The notes under the pieces were generated by a model. The model was not told the origin of the DNA. It was given only the letters and a program-made list of their open reading frames with translations, and did no database searches. A stretch of 64,000 bases of DNA, taken from the NCBI RefSeq assembly GCF_900445255.1, contig NZ_UAPU01000007.1:354001-418000 (forward strand), written 5' to 3'. A program made the position numbers and the translations under genes. Shown in pieces: positions 9,342 to 19,383 of the stretch (positions are counted from its first letter, which is position 1; each line of letters starts with the position of its first letter). Source of the stretch: Anaerobiospirillum thomasii (GTDB taxonomy: Bacteria; Pseudomonadota; Gammaproteobacteria; Enterobacterales; Succinivibrionaceae).

Positions 9342-9842
9342 TCAATGAGCGACAGCGAAGTATTGTTTGTGACAGACAAGGATGGCAGAAAGACTCACGC
9401 CCTTGTCCCTATAGACACGTATAATGCCCTCATGCAGCTAAAGGGTCTATTAAGACATACAGCCACGCTCTCTGACAATGAGCTTTATACCTATCAGGTA
9501 AAGAATGTAACAGCAAGGGGCTATCCACAGGGTCAAAGGCATAAACCACGTTTTGTTGTAACCAAGGATTCACAGGTTACACTCTATTGTGCCAATACTC
9601 TGCCTCAGTATATTGTTGATCTTAAAGATAAGCTTATTGATAATGGTATAATTATTTTAGATCCAGTTCACAACTGCTTTGTCTTTACCAAAGATTACGA
9701 ATTTGAAAGTGTCTCACGTGCCGCCTCTTTAATAGCAGGCACACTGCGTCCAGGACTTGATGTTTTTGTCAACAGAGAGGGCTTTAGCCTCAAGGACTCA
9801 GGCTACGGACACAAAGCTAAAAAAAGCAAAACAGGAAAATAA
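9342..9842 (+). CDS. DUF4357-domain protein
   Basis: 166 aa from ATG 9342, preceded by AAGGA at 8 bases. The C-terminal half reads like DUF4357: ARGYPQGQRHKPRFVV (a variant of the ARGY..GF.V opening), LIDNGIIIL, FTKDYEFESVSRAASLIAGT and VNREGFSLKD. DUF4357 is often found at the end of nuclease or restriction-associated proteins, but here it is almost the whole protein, so a function cannot be given. The stop is 2 bp before the next gene, suggesting co-transcription with the RNA methyltransferase. Confidence 0.7.
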   Translation, partial: SMSDSEVLFVTDKDGRKTHALVPIDTYNALMQLKGLLRHTATLSDNELYTYQVKNVTARGYPQGQRHKPRFVVTKDSQVTLYCANTLPQYIVDLKDKLIDNGIIILDPVHNCFVFTKDYEFESVSRAASLIAGTLRPGLDVFVNREGFSLKDSGYGHKAKKSKTGK

Positions 9843-9844
9843 GC

Positions 9845-11329
9845 ATGAATAATAATGCGCCAAAACCTTCTTTTAAGAAAAAGATCTTTAATAAATTTTT
9901 AAAAAAAGATGGCAGCTCAAAGTTTGCAAAAGAGCCGTTCAATCACAAATCGCGCCCTCGCCGCTCAGATGAGGGTGAGTTTAAAGAGCGCAGAGCTCAG
10001 ATCTTCTCAAAAGATGGTGTAAGAGATTTTTCTGCAAAGAATGCAAGATATGGCCGTGACTTTAAAAGACATGAGGGTCCTGATCTTAACATTGACTATT
10101 TAAATCTTGAAGATGGACAAAAGCGCATTGGCTTTTCACCATTTCAGATCCGTCTGGTGCAGAGTATTTTAAATGCAGTTTTTGTTGAGGGAAAAACCCT
10201 TGATAAGGCCTATTCCATATTCTTTGCCAAGGTCAAGCTTGAGAGTGTAGAGCAGGGCTTTATCATCAAGCAGATAAATGCCATGTTCTCGCATTTATCC
10301 TATTATGCCTATGTGGCAGGACTTAAAAGACCGTCTGATTTTTCACGTCATGTCAACCGTCTTATAGTTGTCTACTGCATGGTCAAGAAGTTCTCGGTGC
10401 CAAATCTTGACTGTGAGGGTTTTGACCGCTCAGGTGTAATAAAGCGCATTAATGAGGCCAATGAGGATACACTGCTCTCTCAGGGCTGCCCTATCTGGCT
10501 TGAGGAGCTGGCTTCAAAGGAGCTCAAGGAGCTCTGGGCTGCAGAGCGTGCCTGTCTTGCTCTTGAGCCAAAGCGTTTTATAAGAGCCAATACTCTAAAA
10601 ACCACCCGTGAAAATCTGGCCAAAGAGCTGTCTTTGGAGGGTGTGGTGACACGTCCTGTCAAAGACTCGCCAATTGCGCTTGAGGTTACATCAAATTCAG
10701 CTTTATTTAGAACCAAAAGCTTTAAAAATGGTTTATTTGAGCAGCAGGATGCAGGATCACAGCTTATAGCTCCATTTTTGGAGCTTGAGCCTGGCCTTAG
10801 AGTGGTAGACACCTGCGCCGGAGCCGGCGGCAAAACCCTGCATATAGCAGCTCTGATGCAGGGCAAAGGCTCTATTATTGCCCTTGATACTCAAGAGTGG
10901 AAGCTAAGCGAGCTTAAAAAGAGAGCAAGACGCGCCGGGGCCTTTAATATTGAGCCGCGTCATATCAGCTCAAGCAAGATTATAAAAAGACTGTATGAGC
11001 ATGCTGATCGTGTGCTTATTGACGCCCCATGTTCAGGTACAGGTGTGCTGCGCCGTACTGTAGATTCAAAATGGCGCGACAGCAGAGCCTCTTTAATTGA
11101 ATTAAGACAGATTCAAAAGGATATTTTGGAGCGCTACAGCAAAATTGCCAAAGTGGGCGGTATCATTGTCTATGCCACCTGCTCTATTCTGCCATCTGAA
11201 AATCAAAAGCAGATAGAAGCATTTTGCAATGAGCATAAAGACAGCTTTGAGTTTATAGAAGACAAGGTAGTGCTGCCAAGCAGTGGCTTTGATGGCTTTT
11301 ATATGGCAAAGCTCAAGCGCATTGCCTGA
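9845..11329 (+). CDS. RsmB/RsmF/NOL1-type RNA (cytosine-5) methyltransferase
   Basis: SAM-dependent enzyme that methylates cytosine C5 in RNA, most likely rRNA. 494 aa. The basic N-terminal tail (residues 1-80, many K/R) precedes a NusB-like helical region (about 85-190) and a Rossmann methyltransferase domain. SAM motif: VDTCAGAGGKTL near residue 320. The two catalytic cysteines lie in DAPCSGTG (about 398) and ATCSI (about 444). The NusB-like region resembles RsmB, but I would not choose between RsmB and relatives from sequence alone. Confidence 0.88.
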   Translation: MNNNAPKPSFKKKIFNKFLKKDGSSKFAKEPFNHKSRPRRSDEGEFKERRAQIFSKDGVRDFSAKNARYGRDFKRHEGPDLNIDYLNLEDGQKRIGFSPFQIRLVQSILNAVFVEGKTLDKAYSIFFAKVKLESVEQGFIIKQINAMFSHLSYYAYVAGLKRPSDFSRHVNRLIVVYCMVKKFSVPNLDCEGFDRSGVIKRINEANEDTLLSQGCPIWLEELASKELKELWAAERACLALEPKRFIRANTLKTTRENLAKELSLEGVVTRPVKDSPIALEVTSNSALFRTKSFKNGLFEQQDAGSQLIAPFLELEPGLRVVDTCAGAGGKTLHIAALMQGKGSIIALDTQEWKLSELKKRARRAGAFNIEPRHISSSKIIKRLYEHADRVLIDAPCSGTGVLRRTVDSKWRDSRASLIELRQIQKDILERYSKIAKVGGIIVYATCSILPSENQKQIEAFCNEHKDSFEFIEDKVVLPSSGFDGFYMAKLKRIA

Positions 11330-11348
11330 TTAAACTGATTTTTACTTT

Positions 11349-11378
11349 AAAACTTGAGCTCAGGCTCAAGTTTTTTTA
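11349..11378 (+). terminator. Terminator after the RNA methyltransferase
   Basis: AACTTGAGCTCAGGCTCAAGTT followed by further T residues, 20 bp past the methyltransferase stop. It shows that the frame of the next gene cannot start at 11354, which lies inside this hairpin. Confidence 0.8.
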
Positions 11379-11392
11379 CATTTTTTTTGCCT

Positions 11393-12574
11393 ATGTTTAA
11401 TACCCCAGGATCCAGACGTAAAGGCTCTGTTGTCACCTATATACTTTTGTGTCTGTGCATTACCTTTGCCGGATCGCTTATAGTACCGGTGCTGTCATTT
11501 TATATGACGGTGCAGTTACACTACAGTGCCTTTGAGATTTCATCAATCTTTGTTATTCTGCCTATTATCTCTATTTTTGTGGTACAGGGGGCGGCAAGAC
11601 TCTCTGATGGCATCATAGCAAGGCCTCTTATTATTTCCATTGCCTGCCTCTTTGGCATTGCAAGTCCTTTGTTTCTATCCTCACAGCCTGAGTTTATCCT
11701 GTTTTGCACCTTAGGCTTTGTGCTTTTATCCATCTATCCTGTAGCCTATCCGCAGATTTTTGCTTCAGCGCGCGAATATGCCTTAAAGTACATGACCACA
11801 TCTGTAATGTACACCACCTTTCTGCGTTCTTTAGCCTCCCTCTCCTGGTCAGTAGGTCCGCCTATTGCCTATTTTATAGCCACAGATTTTAGCTTTAATG
11901 CCCTGTTTTATACCTGCTCTGCCATGTATCTTATAGCCATGCTCAGCGCCTTTTTCTTTCTGCCGCATATAACTTTTGACGGCCCTGTGATAGAGCATCA
12001 CAAAAGCTCAGGCAGTTTTTATAAAAACAGACAGGTCATTTTGCTCTTTATTGCTATAGCCCTGCTCTTTACGGCCTTTTCGTCCTATATTGTAACCATG
12101 CCTTTGTATCTGACGCAGGAGCTTAAAACTGATGAGCATCTGCCAGGTATGATCTTAGGTCTGGCTGCCTTTATTGAAATACCGCTTATGTTTTTAGCAG
12201 CACGCATGGTACGACGCCTGGGCCTTAAATTTCTGGTCATAGCAGGCTCATACTGCCTGGTTATCTTCCTTGGTGCCATGTGTCTGTGCAGCTCACTGAC
12301 ACAACTTTTACTCATTCAGATATTCTCTGCTACCTTTATAGCTTTAGTCTCAAATCTTGGCATGATTTTCTTTCAGGAGCTTTTGGTTAAGATTCCAGGT
12401 CAGGCCACATCTGTGTATATCAATGCCTGCACCACAGGACAGATTATAGGCGGCGCTCTGATCTCATTATCATCACTTTACAGCTATAAAAGTATTTATC
12501 TGACCGGGGCTTTAATCTCACTTGCAGCCTGTGTTCTGCTGCACTTTGTCAAAAAGCAGGAGCATATACACTAA
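11393..12574 (+). CDS. SetA/SetB-like sugar efflux MFS transporter
   Basis: Twelve-helix major facilitator, about 393 aa, related to the E. coli Set family of sugar/glycoside exporters (E. coli SetA is about 392 aa). Shared landmarks are YPQIFASAREYA near residue 120, FLRSLASLSWSVGPPIAYF near 145-165 and the LTQEL...GMILGLAAFIEIPLM stretch in the second half. I chose ATG 11393, after the upstream terminator. The ribosome-binding site is weak. The substrate is inferred from family only. Confidence 0.82.
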   Translation: MFNTPGSRRKGSVVTYILLCLCITFAGSLIVPVLSFYMTVQLHYSAFEISSIFVILPIISIFVVQGAARLSDGIIARPLIISIACLFGIASPLFLSSQPEFILFCTLGFVLLSIYPVAYPQIFASAREYALKYMTTSVMYTTFLRSLASLSWSVGPPIAYFIATDFSFNALFYTCSAMYLIAMLSAFFFLPHITFDGPVIEHHKSSGSFYKNRQVILLFIAIALLFTAFSSYIVTMPLYLTQELKTDEHLPGMILGLAAFIEIPLMFLAARMVRRLGLKFLVIAGSYCLVIFLGAMCLCSSLTQLLLIQIFSATFIALVSNLGMIFFQELLVKIPGQATSVYINACTTGQIIGGALISLSSLYSYKSIYLTGALISLAACVLLHFVKKQEHIH

Positions 12575-12614
12575 ATAAGGTATTAAAAAGAAGTTGTAAC
12601 AAAAGCTTTGCTCA

Positions 12615-12647
12615 TAAAAAAAGAGATCATAAAGATCTCTTTTTTTA
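12615..12647. terminator. Bidirectional terminator between the Set-type transporter and deaD
   Basis: AAAAAAAGAGATC-ATAA-AGATCTCTTTTTTT has A- and T-runs on both sides, so it can serve the plus-strand transporter gene and the minus-strand helicase gene. Confidence 0.85.
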
Positions 12648-12683
12648 TGTCTGTTTTATGGCCATCAAAGCATGGCCATATCT

Positions 12684-14780
12684 TTAAAAGCCGTCGCGGC
12701 GTGATGATCTTGAGCGTCTTTCACCCTTGATATTAGGTCTTTTATCTAGACGGGAGCGGGTAAAATCGCCAAATGATGGACGGCGCAGTTCACGGCGTAC
12801 ACTCTTGCGTGGTCTGTAATCTACGCTGTTGCCGTTGATATCACCGGCCTCATGACGATATTCGCCCTCATTGTTATCATCTGCAGCATAATTTCTGTCA
12901 CGTCTGTAATCAGATCTGTCATGATCTCTGCCATCACGGCGTGAGCGTGAACGAGGAGTCTCTGCAGTATATTCTCTAAGCTCTAAAGCTCGGCCGCAGA
13001 CTCTGGCCTTATAGAGAATATTGCGTGTACTCTCTGGCATACCCTCTGGCAGATCTACAGTGGTAAAGGTATCAAAAATTGATATCTCACCTATATACTT
13101 GCTGTCCATATCTGCCTCATTGGCAATGGCACCTACAATCTGTCCAGGTTTTGCGCCGTCACGACGGCCCACGGCCAGTCTGTAGCGCACCATCTGCATC
13201 TCAGGGAATTCACGCAGAGGTGATGCTACAGCTGATGGCAGGCGTGATCTGTCACGTCTGTCAGATCTGTCACCACGATCAAAGCGCTCATTTCTGTCAT
13301 CAAAGGTTTTGACCTTTGGCTCTGGTATTGAATCATCTAAAAGCAGAGCACCATCTCTTTGTGCCATCTTGGCAAGAGCTGCAGCTAAAACCTCAGGCTC
13401 AATGGCATCATCATTGAGAATATCTGAGATAACCTCAAGATACATGCCAAGCTCACCTGCATCAATAGTCTCTAAAATCTGATTGCGGAAGTTCTCAAGA
13501 CGTCTCTTGTTAACATCGGCAATAGTAGGCATGGACATAGGCTCGATTTTCTGACGTGTCACTCTTTCAATCTGACGCAGAGCACGTCTTTCACGAGGGG
13601 AGACAAATAAAATAGCCTCACCGTTGCGTCCTGCTCGACCTGTTCTGCCAATGCGGTGAACATAGGATTCAGCATCATATGGAATATCGTAATTGAACAC
13701 GTGGGTAATACGTGTTACATCAAGACCGCGGGCTGCTACGTCTGTGGCAATAATAATATCTAAAGAGCCATTTTTTAATCTGTCAATAATCTTCTCACGC
13801 TGACGCTGTGGAATATCACCATGCAAAGCGGCACAGGCCAGACCTCTGGCTAAAAGCTTGTTAGCCACATCCTCAGCATCGGTCTTGGTTCTGACAAAGA
13901 CGATGACAGCATCGTAGCTTTCAACCTCCAGCATACGGGTCATGGCATCAATCTTGTGCACACCTGATACCACCCAGTAGCGCTGACGCACTGTAGTTGC
14001 TGTGGTGGTTTTAGACTCAATGTGAATCTCCTGCGGCTCATGCAGATGATTTTTGGCTATGCGCTTGATGGCCTCAGGCATGGTAGCTGAGAATAAAGCT
14101 GTCTGACGCTGTTCTGGAGTATGGGATAAAATCCAGTCCACATCATCAATAAAGCCCATGCGTAGCATTTCATCAGCCTCATCAATTACCATATATTTGA
14201 CATATGATAAATCAATCTTGCCTCTTTCAATCAGATCTATAAGACGGCCAGGGGTGGCAACTACAACCTGAGCGCCATGGCGCAGTGATCTTATCTGATT
14301 TTCATAGGAGGCACCGCCATAGATTGGTGCTACTCTAAAATCAGTTATGTATTTGGCAAAGCTCTGGAAAGATTCTGCAACCTGAATGGCAAGCTCACGG
14401 GTAGGCTCAAGCACTAAAGCACAGATGCCACGTGTTTTTTTATCTATATTGGATAATATAGGCAGAGCAAAAGCTGCAGTCTTGCCGGTACCGGTCTGAG
14501 CCTGACCTATCATGTCCTTTTGCATGAGCATAACAGGTATGGCCATTTCCTGAATAGGGGTTGGGCTCTCAAAGCCTAAATCCTTGATGGCTTTTAGTAC
14601 CTGCTTGGATAAAGACAGGCTGTCAAAGGTGACAATTTCAGTATCATCGCCATCTAATATATCATCGCTACCCTCAAGCAGCACTGAGCTGTCAGCTCCT
14701 GATGACATCTGAACATTTAAAGATTGATTTTCAGTGGTATTTTCTGAAATCTCGTTTGCTGTGACATTATTATCTGTCAT
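12684..14780 (-). CDS. deaD: DeaD/CsdA-type DEAD-box RNA helicase
   Basis: ATP-dependent RNA helicase for ribosome assembly and mRNA turnover, cold-associated in E. coli. 698 aa (E. coli DeaD is about 629). Motifs in order: Q motif (LGFESPTPIQ), Walker A AQTGTGKT (about 86), PTRELA, DEAD in VIDEADEMLRMGF, SAT, and HRIGRTGRAGR (about 375). A DbpA-like RNA-binding domain follows (YRLAVGRRDGAKPGQIVGAI, about 550). The tail is very rich in Arg/Asp/Ser, and the N-terminus carries an acidic 50-residue extension. A leader of about 230 nt precedes it. Confidence 0.95.
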   Translation of the reverse strand: MTDNNVTANEISENTTENQSLNVQMSSGADSSVLLEGSDDILDGDDTEIVTFDSLSLSKQVLKAIKDLGFESPTPIQEMAIPVMLMQKDMIGQAQTGTGKTAAFALPILSNIDKKTRGICALVLEPTRELAIQVAESFQSFAKYITDFRVAPIYGGASYENQIRSLRHGAQVVVATPGRLIDLIERGKIDLSYVKYMVIDEADEMLRMGFIDDVDWILSHTPEQRQTALFSATMPEAIKRIAKNHLHEPQEIHIESKTTTATTVRQRYWVVSGVHKIDAMTRMLEVESYDAVIVFVRTKTDAEDVANKLLARGLACAALHGDIPQRQREKIIDRLKNGSLDIIIATDVAARGLDVTRITHVFNYDIPYDAESYVHRIGRTGRAGRNGEAILFVSPRERRALRQIERVTRQKIEPMSMPTIADVNKRRLENFRNQILETIDAGELGMYLEVISDILNDDAIEPEVLAAALAKMAQRDGALLLDDSIPEPKVKTFDDRNERFDRGDRSDRRDRSRLPSAVASPLREFPEMQMVRYRLAVGRRDGAKPGQIVGAIANEADMDSKYIGEISIFDTFTTVDLPEGMPESTRNILYKARVCGRALELREYTAETPRSRSRRDGRDHDRSDYRRDRNYAADDNNEGEYRHEAGDINGNSVDYRPRKSVRRELRRPSFGDFTRSRLDKRPNIKGERRSRSSRRDGF

Positions 14781-15015
14781 AAAAACTCCATAGAAATGGG
14801 GTCTTCAAGTTCTTCCCTACTTTGCTTTTTTACAATCTAGATGCAGAGCTGCTCTTGATAAAATCAAGGCTCTGTCTATAAACTGATACTCAACTCAATA
14901 CTGGTATACTTTGATGCCTATAACCCTCAGGCACAACCACTTAAGACCCGAAATTAAAAAGGTGTTTTATTATACATAAAATTAGATATAAATCACATAA
15001 TCTACAATATTTTTT

Positions 15016-15045
15016 GTATTATTTTTTACAAGGATGTACTGTCAA
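15016..15045 (-). promoter_or_regulatory. Candidate deaD promoter with long 5' leader
   Basis: Minus-strand TTGACA (15040-15045), 18 bp, TAATAC (15016-15021). The resulting leader to the deaD start (14780) would be about 230 nt. Long leaders are known for deaD mRNA in E. coli. The rest of 14781-15061 contains no open frame that I would support. Confidence 0.45.
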
Positions 15046-15061
15046 AAGGGCACTACAGAGC

Positions 15062-15517
15062 CTATGACTGATGTGAACTGCGACGGGCGGCGTGGGCTAC
15101 AACAAATTCATCTAAAAGCTTCTGCTCTTTGATAAGCTCAGCCTTAATACGCTGCTGTTTGTGTTTTTCAAGAAGACTTTCAATGATTTTTCTGTTTTTC
15201 TGAGCCTGTAGATACAGCTTGTTCTTTTTATCCATATCAGCTATGCACAGCTGCAACTCATACTCCTGACGGGCCTTAATGGCATCAAGCTTGTTTAAAA
15301 AGTCCTGAAAAGTTAAAAGACGCTGAGCGCTAAAGCCGTTCATACCGGCTCTTTGCATATCATCTATATAGCTTTGCTTATAGCCGTCAATCTGAGCTAT
15401 CTGATCTTTATAACTTGCCACCTTGTTTTTGGCGGCAATATAGTGCTCAAGGGCAGTGTTTTCCTGCTTTTTTCGCAGATCGAGCACTAAATGCAGGGCT
15501 TTGTCATTACCTGCCAT
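15062..15517 (-). CDS. fliJ: FliJ: flagellar export chaperone/stalk
   Basis: 151-aa, almost entirely helical protein predicted to form a coiled coil, the rotor-like stalk of the flagellar export ATPase. The assignment rests on length, coiled-coil composition (many K/Q/E/A) and its place directly after fliI with a 5-bp gap in the conserved order fliE-F-G-H-I-J. The sequence alone is weakly conserved, as is normal for FliJ. Confidence 0.85.
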   Translation of the reverse strand: MAGNDKALHLVLDLRKKQENTALEHYIAAKNKVASYKDQIAQIDGYKQSYIDDMQRAGMNGFSAQRLLTFQDFLNKLDAIKARQEYELQLCIADMDKKNKLYLQAQKNRKIIESLLEKHKQQRIKAELIKEQKLLDEFVVAHAARRSSHQS

Positions 15518-15522
15518 CTACA

Positions 15523-16950
15523 CTACCTTTGGGCATTAAAGGAGACAGAGGCTACAGCCTGATTCTGCTGCGGGGCGGCAAGCTGCTGTGGCTGCATCTG
15601 ATTTACCCTATTCTGTGCATCATTGATAAGGATCATAGACAGATTGCGCAGTTCATCTAAAGAGCGTGTATAAGGTATAACCTCTTTCATCTCCTGCTGT
15701 GTATAGTTATCAATATGCGGCTTTATCATAATGGCCTGATCCACGCGCGGATCAGATCCTCTCTGATAGGCACCGATGGAGACAAGCTCTCGGTTTTGTG
15801 TATATTGAGCAAGACACTGTCTTATGGTACGGGCCATAACCAGATGTTCCTGCGTCACTACAGCAGGCATAACACGTGATATTGATTTTTCAACGTCAAT
15901 GGCAGGATAGTGACCTGCATCGGCAAGTTCACGTGAGAGCACAATGTGACCGTCTAAAATGGCACGAGCAGCGTCGGCAATTGGATCCTGCAGATCATCA
16001 CCTTCAACTAAAACAGTAAAGAAGGCAGTGATAGATCCTGAGCCATCAGGACCGTTACCTGCTCTTTCAACCAGAGCCGGCAGCTTGGCAAATACTGATG
16101 GAGGATAGCCTTTGGTGGCAGGCGGTTCACCTACTGCCAGGGCAATCTCTCTTTGGGCCATAGCATAACGGGTTAAAGAGTCCATGAGCATAAGTACATT
16201 ATAGCCCTGATCTCTAAAATACTCGGCAATAGAGAGTGTGGTCTCACAGCCTTTAAGACGCATCAGAGGGGAGGCATCGGCAGGAGCAGCCACGACCACA
16301 GAGCGGGCACGACCTTCCTCACCTAAAATCTCCTCGATAAACTCCTTAACCTCACGGCCACGCTCACCAATAAGGCCCACTACAACCACATCGGCTGTAG
16401 AGCCTCTTGTCATCATACCCAAAAGTACAGATTTACCAACTCCTGATCCTGCAAACAGACCCATTCTCTGACCCTTGCCCACTGTCAAAAGTCCGTTGAT
16501 GGCACGTACGCCTACATCAAGCGGCTGCTTGATTGGAGCGCGTGACATTGGATTGACACGATGAGTTACATAGCGTGTGGCATTTGGGCAGATTAAAGGA
16601 CCAAGTCCGTCTATAGGATCGCCCATACCGTCAATAACACGGCCTAAAAGATGATCGCCATAAGGGAAGGAGGCATTGCCTGTTGCAACTCTGACCACAG
16701 CACCAGGTCTTACACCCTGCATCTGCTCAGTTGGCATCAGATAGATGGTTTCATTGTAAAAGCCTACAACCTCGGCATTCATAAAGCCATCATCTGTATC
16801 AATTATACATCTGTCGCCAAGTGACACCTTAAGGCCTACAGCCTCAAGAGTAAGACCTACGACACGAGTCAGCTTGCCGCACAATGTAGGCTCGCTGTCT
16901 TTGATATCAAGATTAATCTGACGCAGACGCTGCAGTAAATTATTTGCCAT
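15523..16950 (-). CDS. fliI: FliI: flagellar type III export ATPase
   Basis: Cytoplasmic ATPase energising flagellar protein export, related to F1 beta. 475 aa. Walker [17 protein letters not shown] near residue 165, [15 protein letters not shown] near 190, Walker [18 protein letters not shown] near 255, then [18 protein letters not shown]. It sits 3 bp after fliH and 5 bp before fliJ. Confidence 0.97.
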   Translation of the reverse strand: MANNLLQRLRQINLDIKDSEPTLCGKLTRVVGLTLEAVGLKVSLGDRCIIDTDDGFMNAEVVGFYNETIYLMPTEQMQGVRPGAVVRVATGNASFPYGDHLLGRVIDGMGDPIDGLGPLICPNATRYVTHRVNPMSRAPIKQPLDVGVRAINGLLTVGKGQRMGLFAGSGVGKSVLLGMMTRGSTADVVVVGLIGERGREVKEFIEEILGEEGRARSVVVAAPADASPLMRLKGCETTLSIAEYFRDQGYNVLMLMDSLTRYAMAQREIALAVGEPPATKGYPPSVFAKLPALVERAGNGPDGSGSITAFFTVLVEGDDLQDPIADAARAILDGHIVLSRELADAGHYPAIDVEKSISRVMPAVVTQEHLVMARTIRQCLAQYTQNRELVSIGAYQRGSDPRVDQAIMIKPHIDNYTQQEMKEVIPYTRSLDELRNLSMILINDAQNRVNQMQPQQLAAPQQNQAVASVSFNAQR

Positions 16951-16953
16951 GCC

Positions 16954-18219
16954 CTACTCTTCCTTAAAAGGATCGTGCTTTATACCATCAAACAGGCTCT
17001 CGCTCTTGCCCTCGCCACCATCATCACTCACAGCTTCTGCTGTTTGTGACTCTATAGGTTCTGTTGGCTGATTTTCCTGATTTACAGTATAAGGGGCTGA
17101 GTCTATACCCTTGACTATTTTATCCTTAAGCTCACTTAAATTTGGATTAGGAGCTAAAGGATGTTTTGGCAGAGCATCATAATCAGGGCAGTTATCAAGA
17201 CTTTCACGCAAGGCCGAATTTACAACGCCTGAGGCATTGATTAAAAATTCATTTAAAAGATTGTCAACTCTGTCATCAACGCGCCACTCAATTTTTGAGA
17301 TATCGTTGGACACTGTGACATCGCCACTGTTTAAAGCCTCATTTGACTGCAGACTCCAGTTGTTCTGCTCACGATACTCCTTTGGAATTAAAGCCTCGAT
17401 TAAGGAGAGATCATCTGGATTTAAAGTGATTGTAGCACCCTGTGAGGCATTTGGCAGCAGCTCCATAGCCTTGTCTATGGCATTTGCCAAAAATTTGGCG
17501 TCCTGCTTTATCTCGCGCTTTAGAATAACGGAGCTAAGACGGGAGATGATATAGATAATCTCATCGGTAACATCTCTGTCAACCTGGCGCAGAGGATTGG
17601 AGAGCATGTCAGCTAGCATGCGGAATCTTTCCACCTGCTCCTGTACCATTTCAGTACCGCTCTGTACACCCTCCTCCTGGCCTTTGGCAAAGCCCTCTTC
17701 ACGGCCCTCAACAAGCCCCTGGCGTACACCCTCATCATGGCCTTTGCTAAGACCCTGGGCATAACCCTCTTCCTGACCTTTGGCAAAACCAGCGTTATAG
17801 CCCTGGGCCTCGCCTTCTTTTTGACCTTCGGCAAAACCCTCTTCACGGGCCTGCTGACGAATCTTTTCAAGCTCAGCTACAGTAAGCTCGCGCTGTCTTT
17901 CACGCTCTTTCTCAAGAGCCTCCTTCTCAGCACGCTCTTTTTCTATAGCCTCAAGACGGGCACGCTCCTCATCTTCAATCTTTTTGCGCTGTTCGGCATA
18001 CCAGTTGCCGGTGGCATAACCTAAGGCATTGGTGCCAGGTTTTTTGCCATCATCGAGCATAGGCCAGTGCATTGGGGCAAAAGCGTCTGATTCTGTGCGA
18101 TCAAGCAATACAGCCTTTTTACGTATAACGCGATCTCCAGGTCTGCCTGGCTTTAGTGTCTCAGTCAGGGAGGACTTTTCTATTTGACCTAGTACATTGT
18201 ATTTATGCTCTGTATCCAT
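16954..18219 (-). CDS. fliH: FliH: negative regulator/stator of FliI
   Basis: Cytoplasmic peripheral stalk of the export ATPase. 421 aa, much longer than E. coli FliH (about 235). A Glu/Lys/Arg-rich coiled coil (about residues 80-125) leads into a striking run of G-x3-G repeats (about 130-190; for example EGFAEGQKEGEAQGYNAGF), a known FliH feature. A conserved C-terminal domain (VSNDISKIEWRVDDRVDN, near 310) follows. The acidic C-terminal 70 residues are an extension. Confidence 0.9.
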   Translation of the reverse strand: MDTEHKYNVLGQIEKSSLTETLKPGRPGDRVIRKKAVLLDRTESDAFAPMHWPMLDDGKKPGTNALGYATGNWYAEQRKKIEDEERARLEAIEKERAEKEALEKERERQRELTVAELEKIRQQAREEGFAEGQKEGEAQGYNAGFAKGQEEGYAQGLSKGHDEGVRQGLVEGREEGFAKGQEEGVQSGTEMVQEQVERFRMLADMLSNPLRQVDRDVTDEIIYIISRLSSVILKREIKQDAKFLANAIDKAMELLPNASQGATITLNPDDLSLIEALIPKEYREQNNWSLQSNEALNSGDVTVSNDISKIEWRVDDRVDNLLNEFLINASGVVNSALRESLDNCPDYDALPKHPLAPNPNLSELKDKIVKGIDSAPYTVNQENQPTEPIESQTAEAVSDDGGEGKSESLFDGIKHDPFKEE

Positions 18220-18237
18220 ACTCTACTTTAATCCTAT

Positions 18238-19374
18238 TTAGATAAATTCCTCACCAGGTCCGCGGCTTAACATAATCTCGCCTGCATCGTTAAGTCTGTG
18301 GGCAATGGTAAGAATTTCCTTCTGAGCTGCCTCAACATCTGAGAGCTTGATAGGACCCATAGAGGCCAGATCTTCCTTGAGGGCCTTGGAGGCGCGCTTG
18401 GACATGTTCTTGAAGAACTTGATCTTAAGTCTGTCATCGGCAGCCTTGAGGGCTTTTTCAAGCATTTCATTAGGAATTTCACGCAGCAGAGTCTGAATGG
18501 ATCTGTCGTCAACATCATTGAGGTTCTCAAAGACGAACATGAGATCTTTAATCTGTGAACCCATTTCCTTATCCTGAGACTGAATGGCAGTCATCAGAGT
18601 AGTCTCGGTATTGCTGTCAAGGTAGTTCATAATATTGGCAGCACTCTTAAGACCGCCAATCTTGGCTGTCTGAGCACCGGCTGAACCTGCAAACTGTTTC
18701 TCCATAATTTCATTAAGCTCCTGAAGTGCAGCTGGCTGAACCTCTTCTAAGGTGGCAATACGCATAATCAGATCAAGTCGTGTCTGCTCTGGGAACTGAC
18801 TTAAAATCTTGGCACTCTGCTCTGGCTCAAGATAGGAGAGCACAATGGTCTGAATCTGTGGGTGTTCGTTCTGAATGATAGTGGCCACCTGTCTTGCATC
18901 CATCCACTTGAGAGAATCAAGACCACGTGAACCTGAGCCCATGCTGATCTGATCCACAAGGTTGCCGGCCTTGTCCTCACCAAGAGCTGCAATAAGAGCA
19001 TTTTTAACAAAGTCCTGAGAACCAAAGCCGATGTTTGAATGCTTGGTAATGGATGCCAAAAAGGTCTTATGTACGGCATTTACCGAGAACTGGTCAAAGT
19101 TCTCAAGCACAGCCATACGCATACTTAATCTCTGCACCTGCTTTGGCTGCAGATTACGGAAGATCTGAGCTGCATCATCCTCAGATAATGACAGCATCAG
19201 AATGGAGGCCTTATCAAGGCCATCCAGGCGCTCAAGTGCTGCCTTTTCGTCATCAGACAGCTCAAGACCGGTACTTCTGTTATATTCGCTAGGTACTGAC
19301 AGACCAGGGCCCTGTGGCTTGCCTATAGGACCACCGGTTTTGGCAAGAGCATTTGAAGTTTTTGTTTCAGCCAT
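18238..19374 (-). CDS. fliG: FliG: flagellar motor switch protein
   Basis: Rotor protein of the C-ring, linking FliF to FliM and interacting with the stator. 378 aa with an N-terminal extension of about 40 residues relative to E. coli FliG (331 aa). Visible landmarks: LDGLDKASILMLSLSEDDAA (start of FliG-N), EHPQIQTIVLSYL with the middle-domain EHPQ motif near residue 175, and the C-terminal domain with LREIPNEMLEKALK and MSKRASKALKED, including the charged torque helix. Confidence 0.96.
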   Translation of the reverse strand: MAETKTSNALAKTGGPIGKPQGPGLSVPSEYNRSTGLELSDDEKAALERLDGLDKASILMLSLSEDDAAQIFRNLQPKQVQRLSMRMAVLENFDQFSVNAVHKTFLASITKHSNIGFGSQDFVKNALIAALGEDKAGNLVDQISMGSGSRGLDSLKWMDARQVATIIQNEHPQIQTIVLSYLEPEQSAKILSQFPEQTRLDLIMRIATLEEVQPAALQELNEIMEKQFAGSAGAQTAKIGGLKSAANIMNYLDSNTETTLMTAIQSQDKEMGSQIKDLMFVFENLNDVDDRSIQTLLREIPNEMLEKALKAADDRLKIKFFKNMSKRASKALKEDLASMGPIKLSDVEAAQKEILTIAHRLNDAGEIMLSRGPGEEFI

Positions 19375-19383
19375 AATGTCACC

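Noticed and set aside
11354-11392. Longer start for the Set-type transporter
   Set aside because: The codons are part of a transcription terminator hairpin.
17613-18024. Long overlapping frames opposite or across the fliH repeat region
   Set aside because: The G-x3-G repeat coding region is open in several frames because of its composition; fliH is the real gene.
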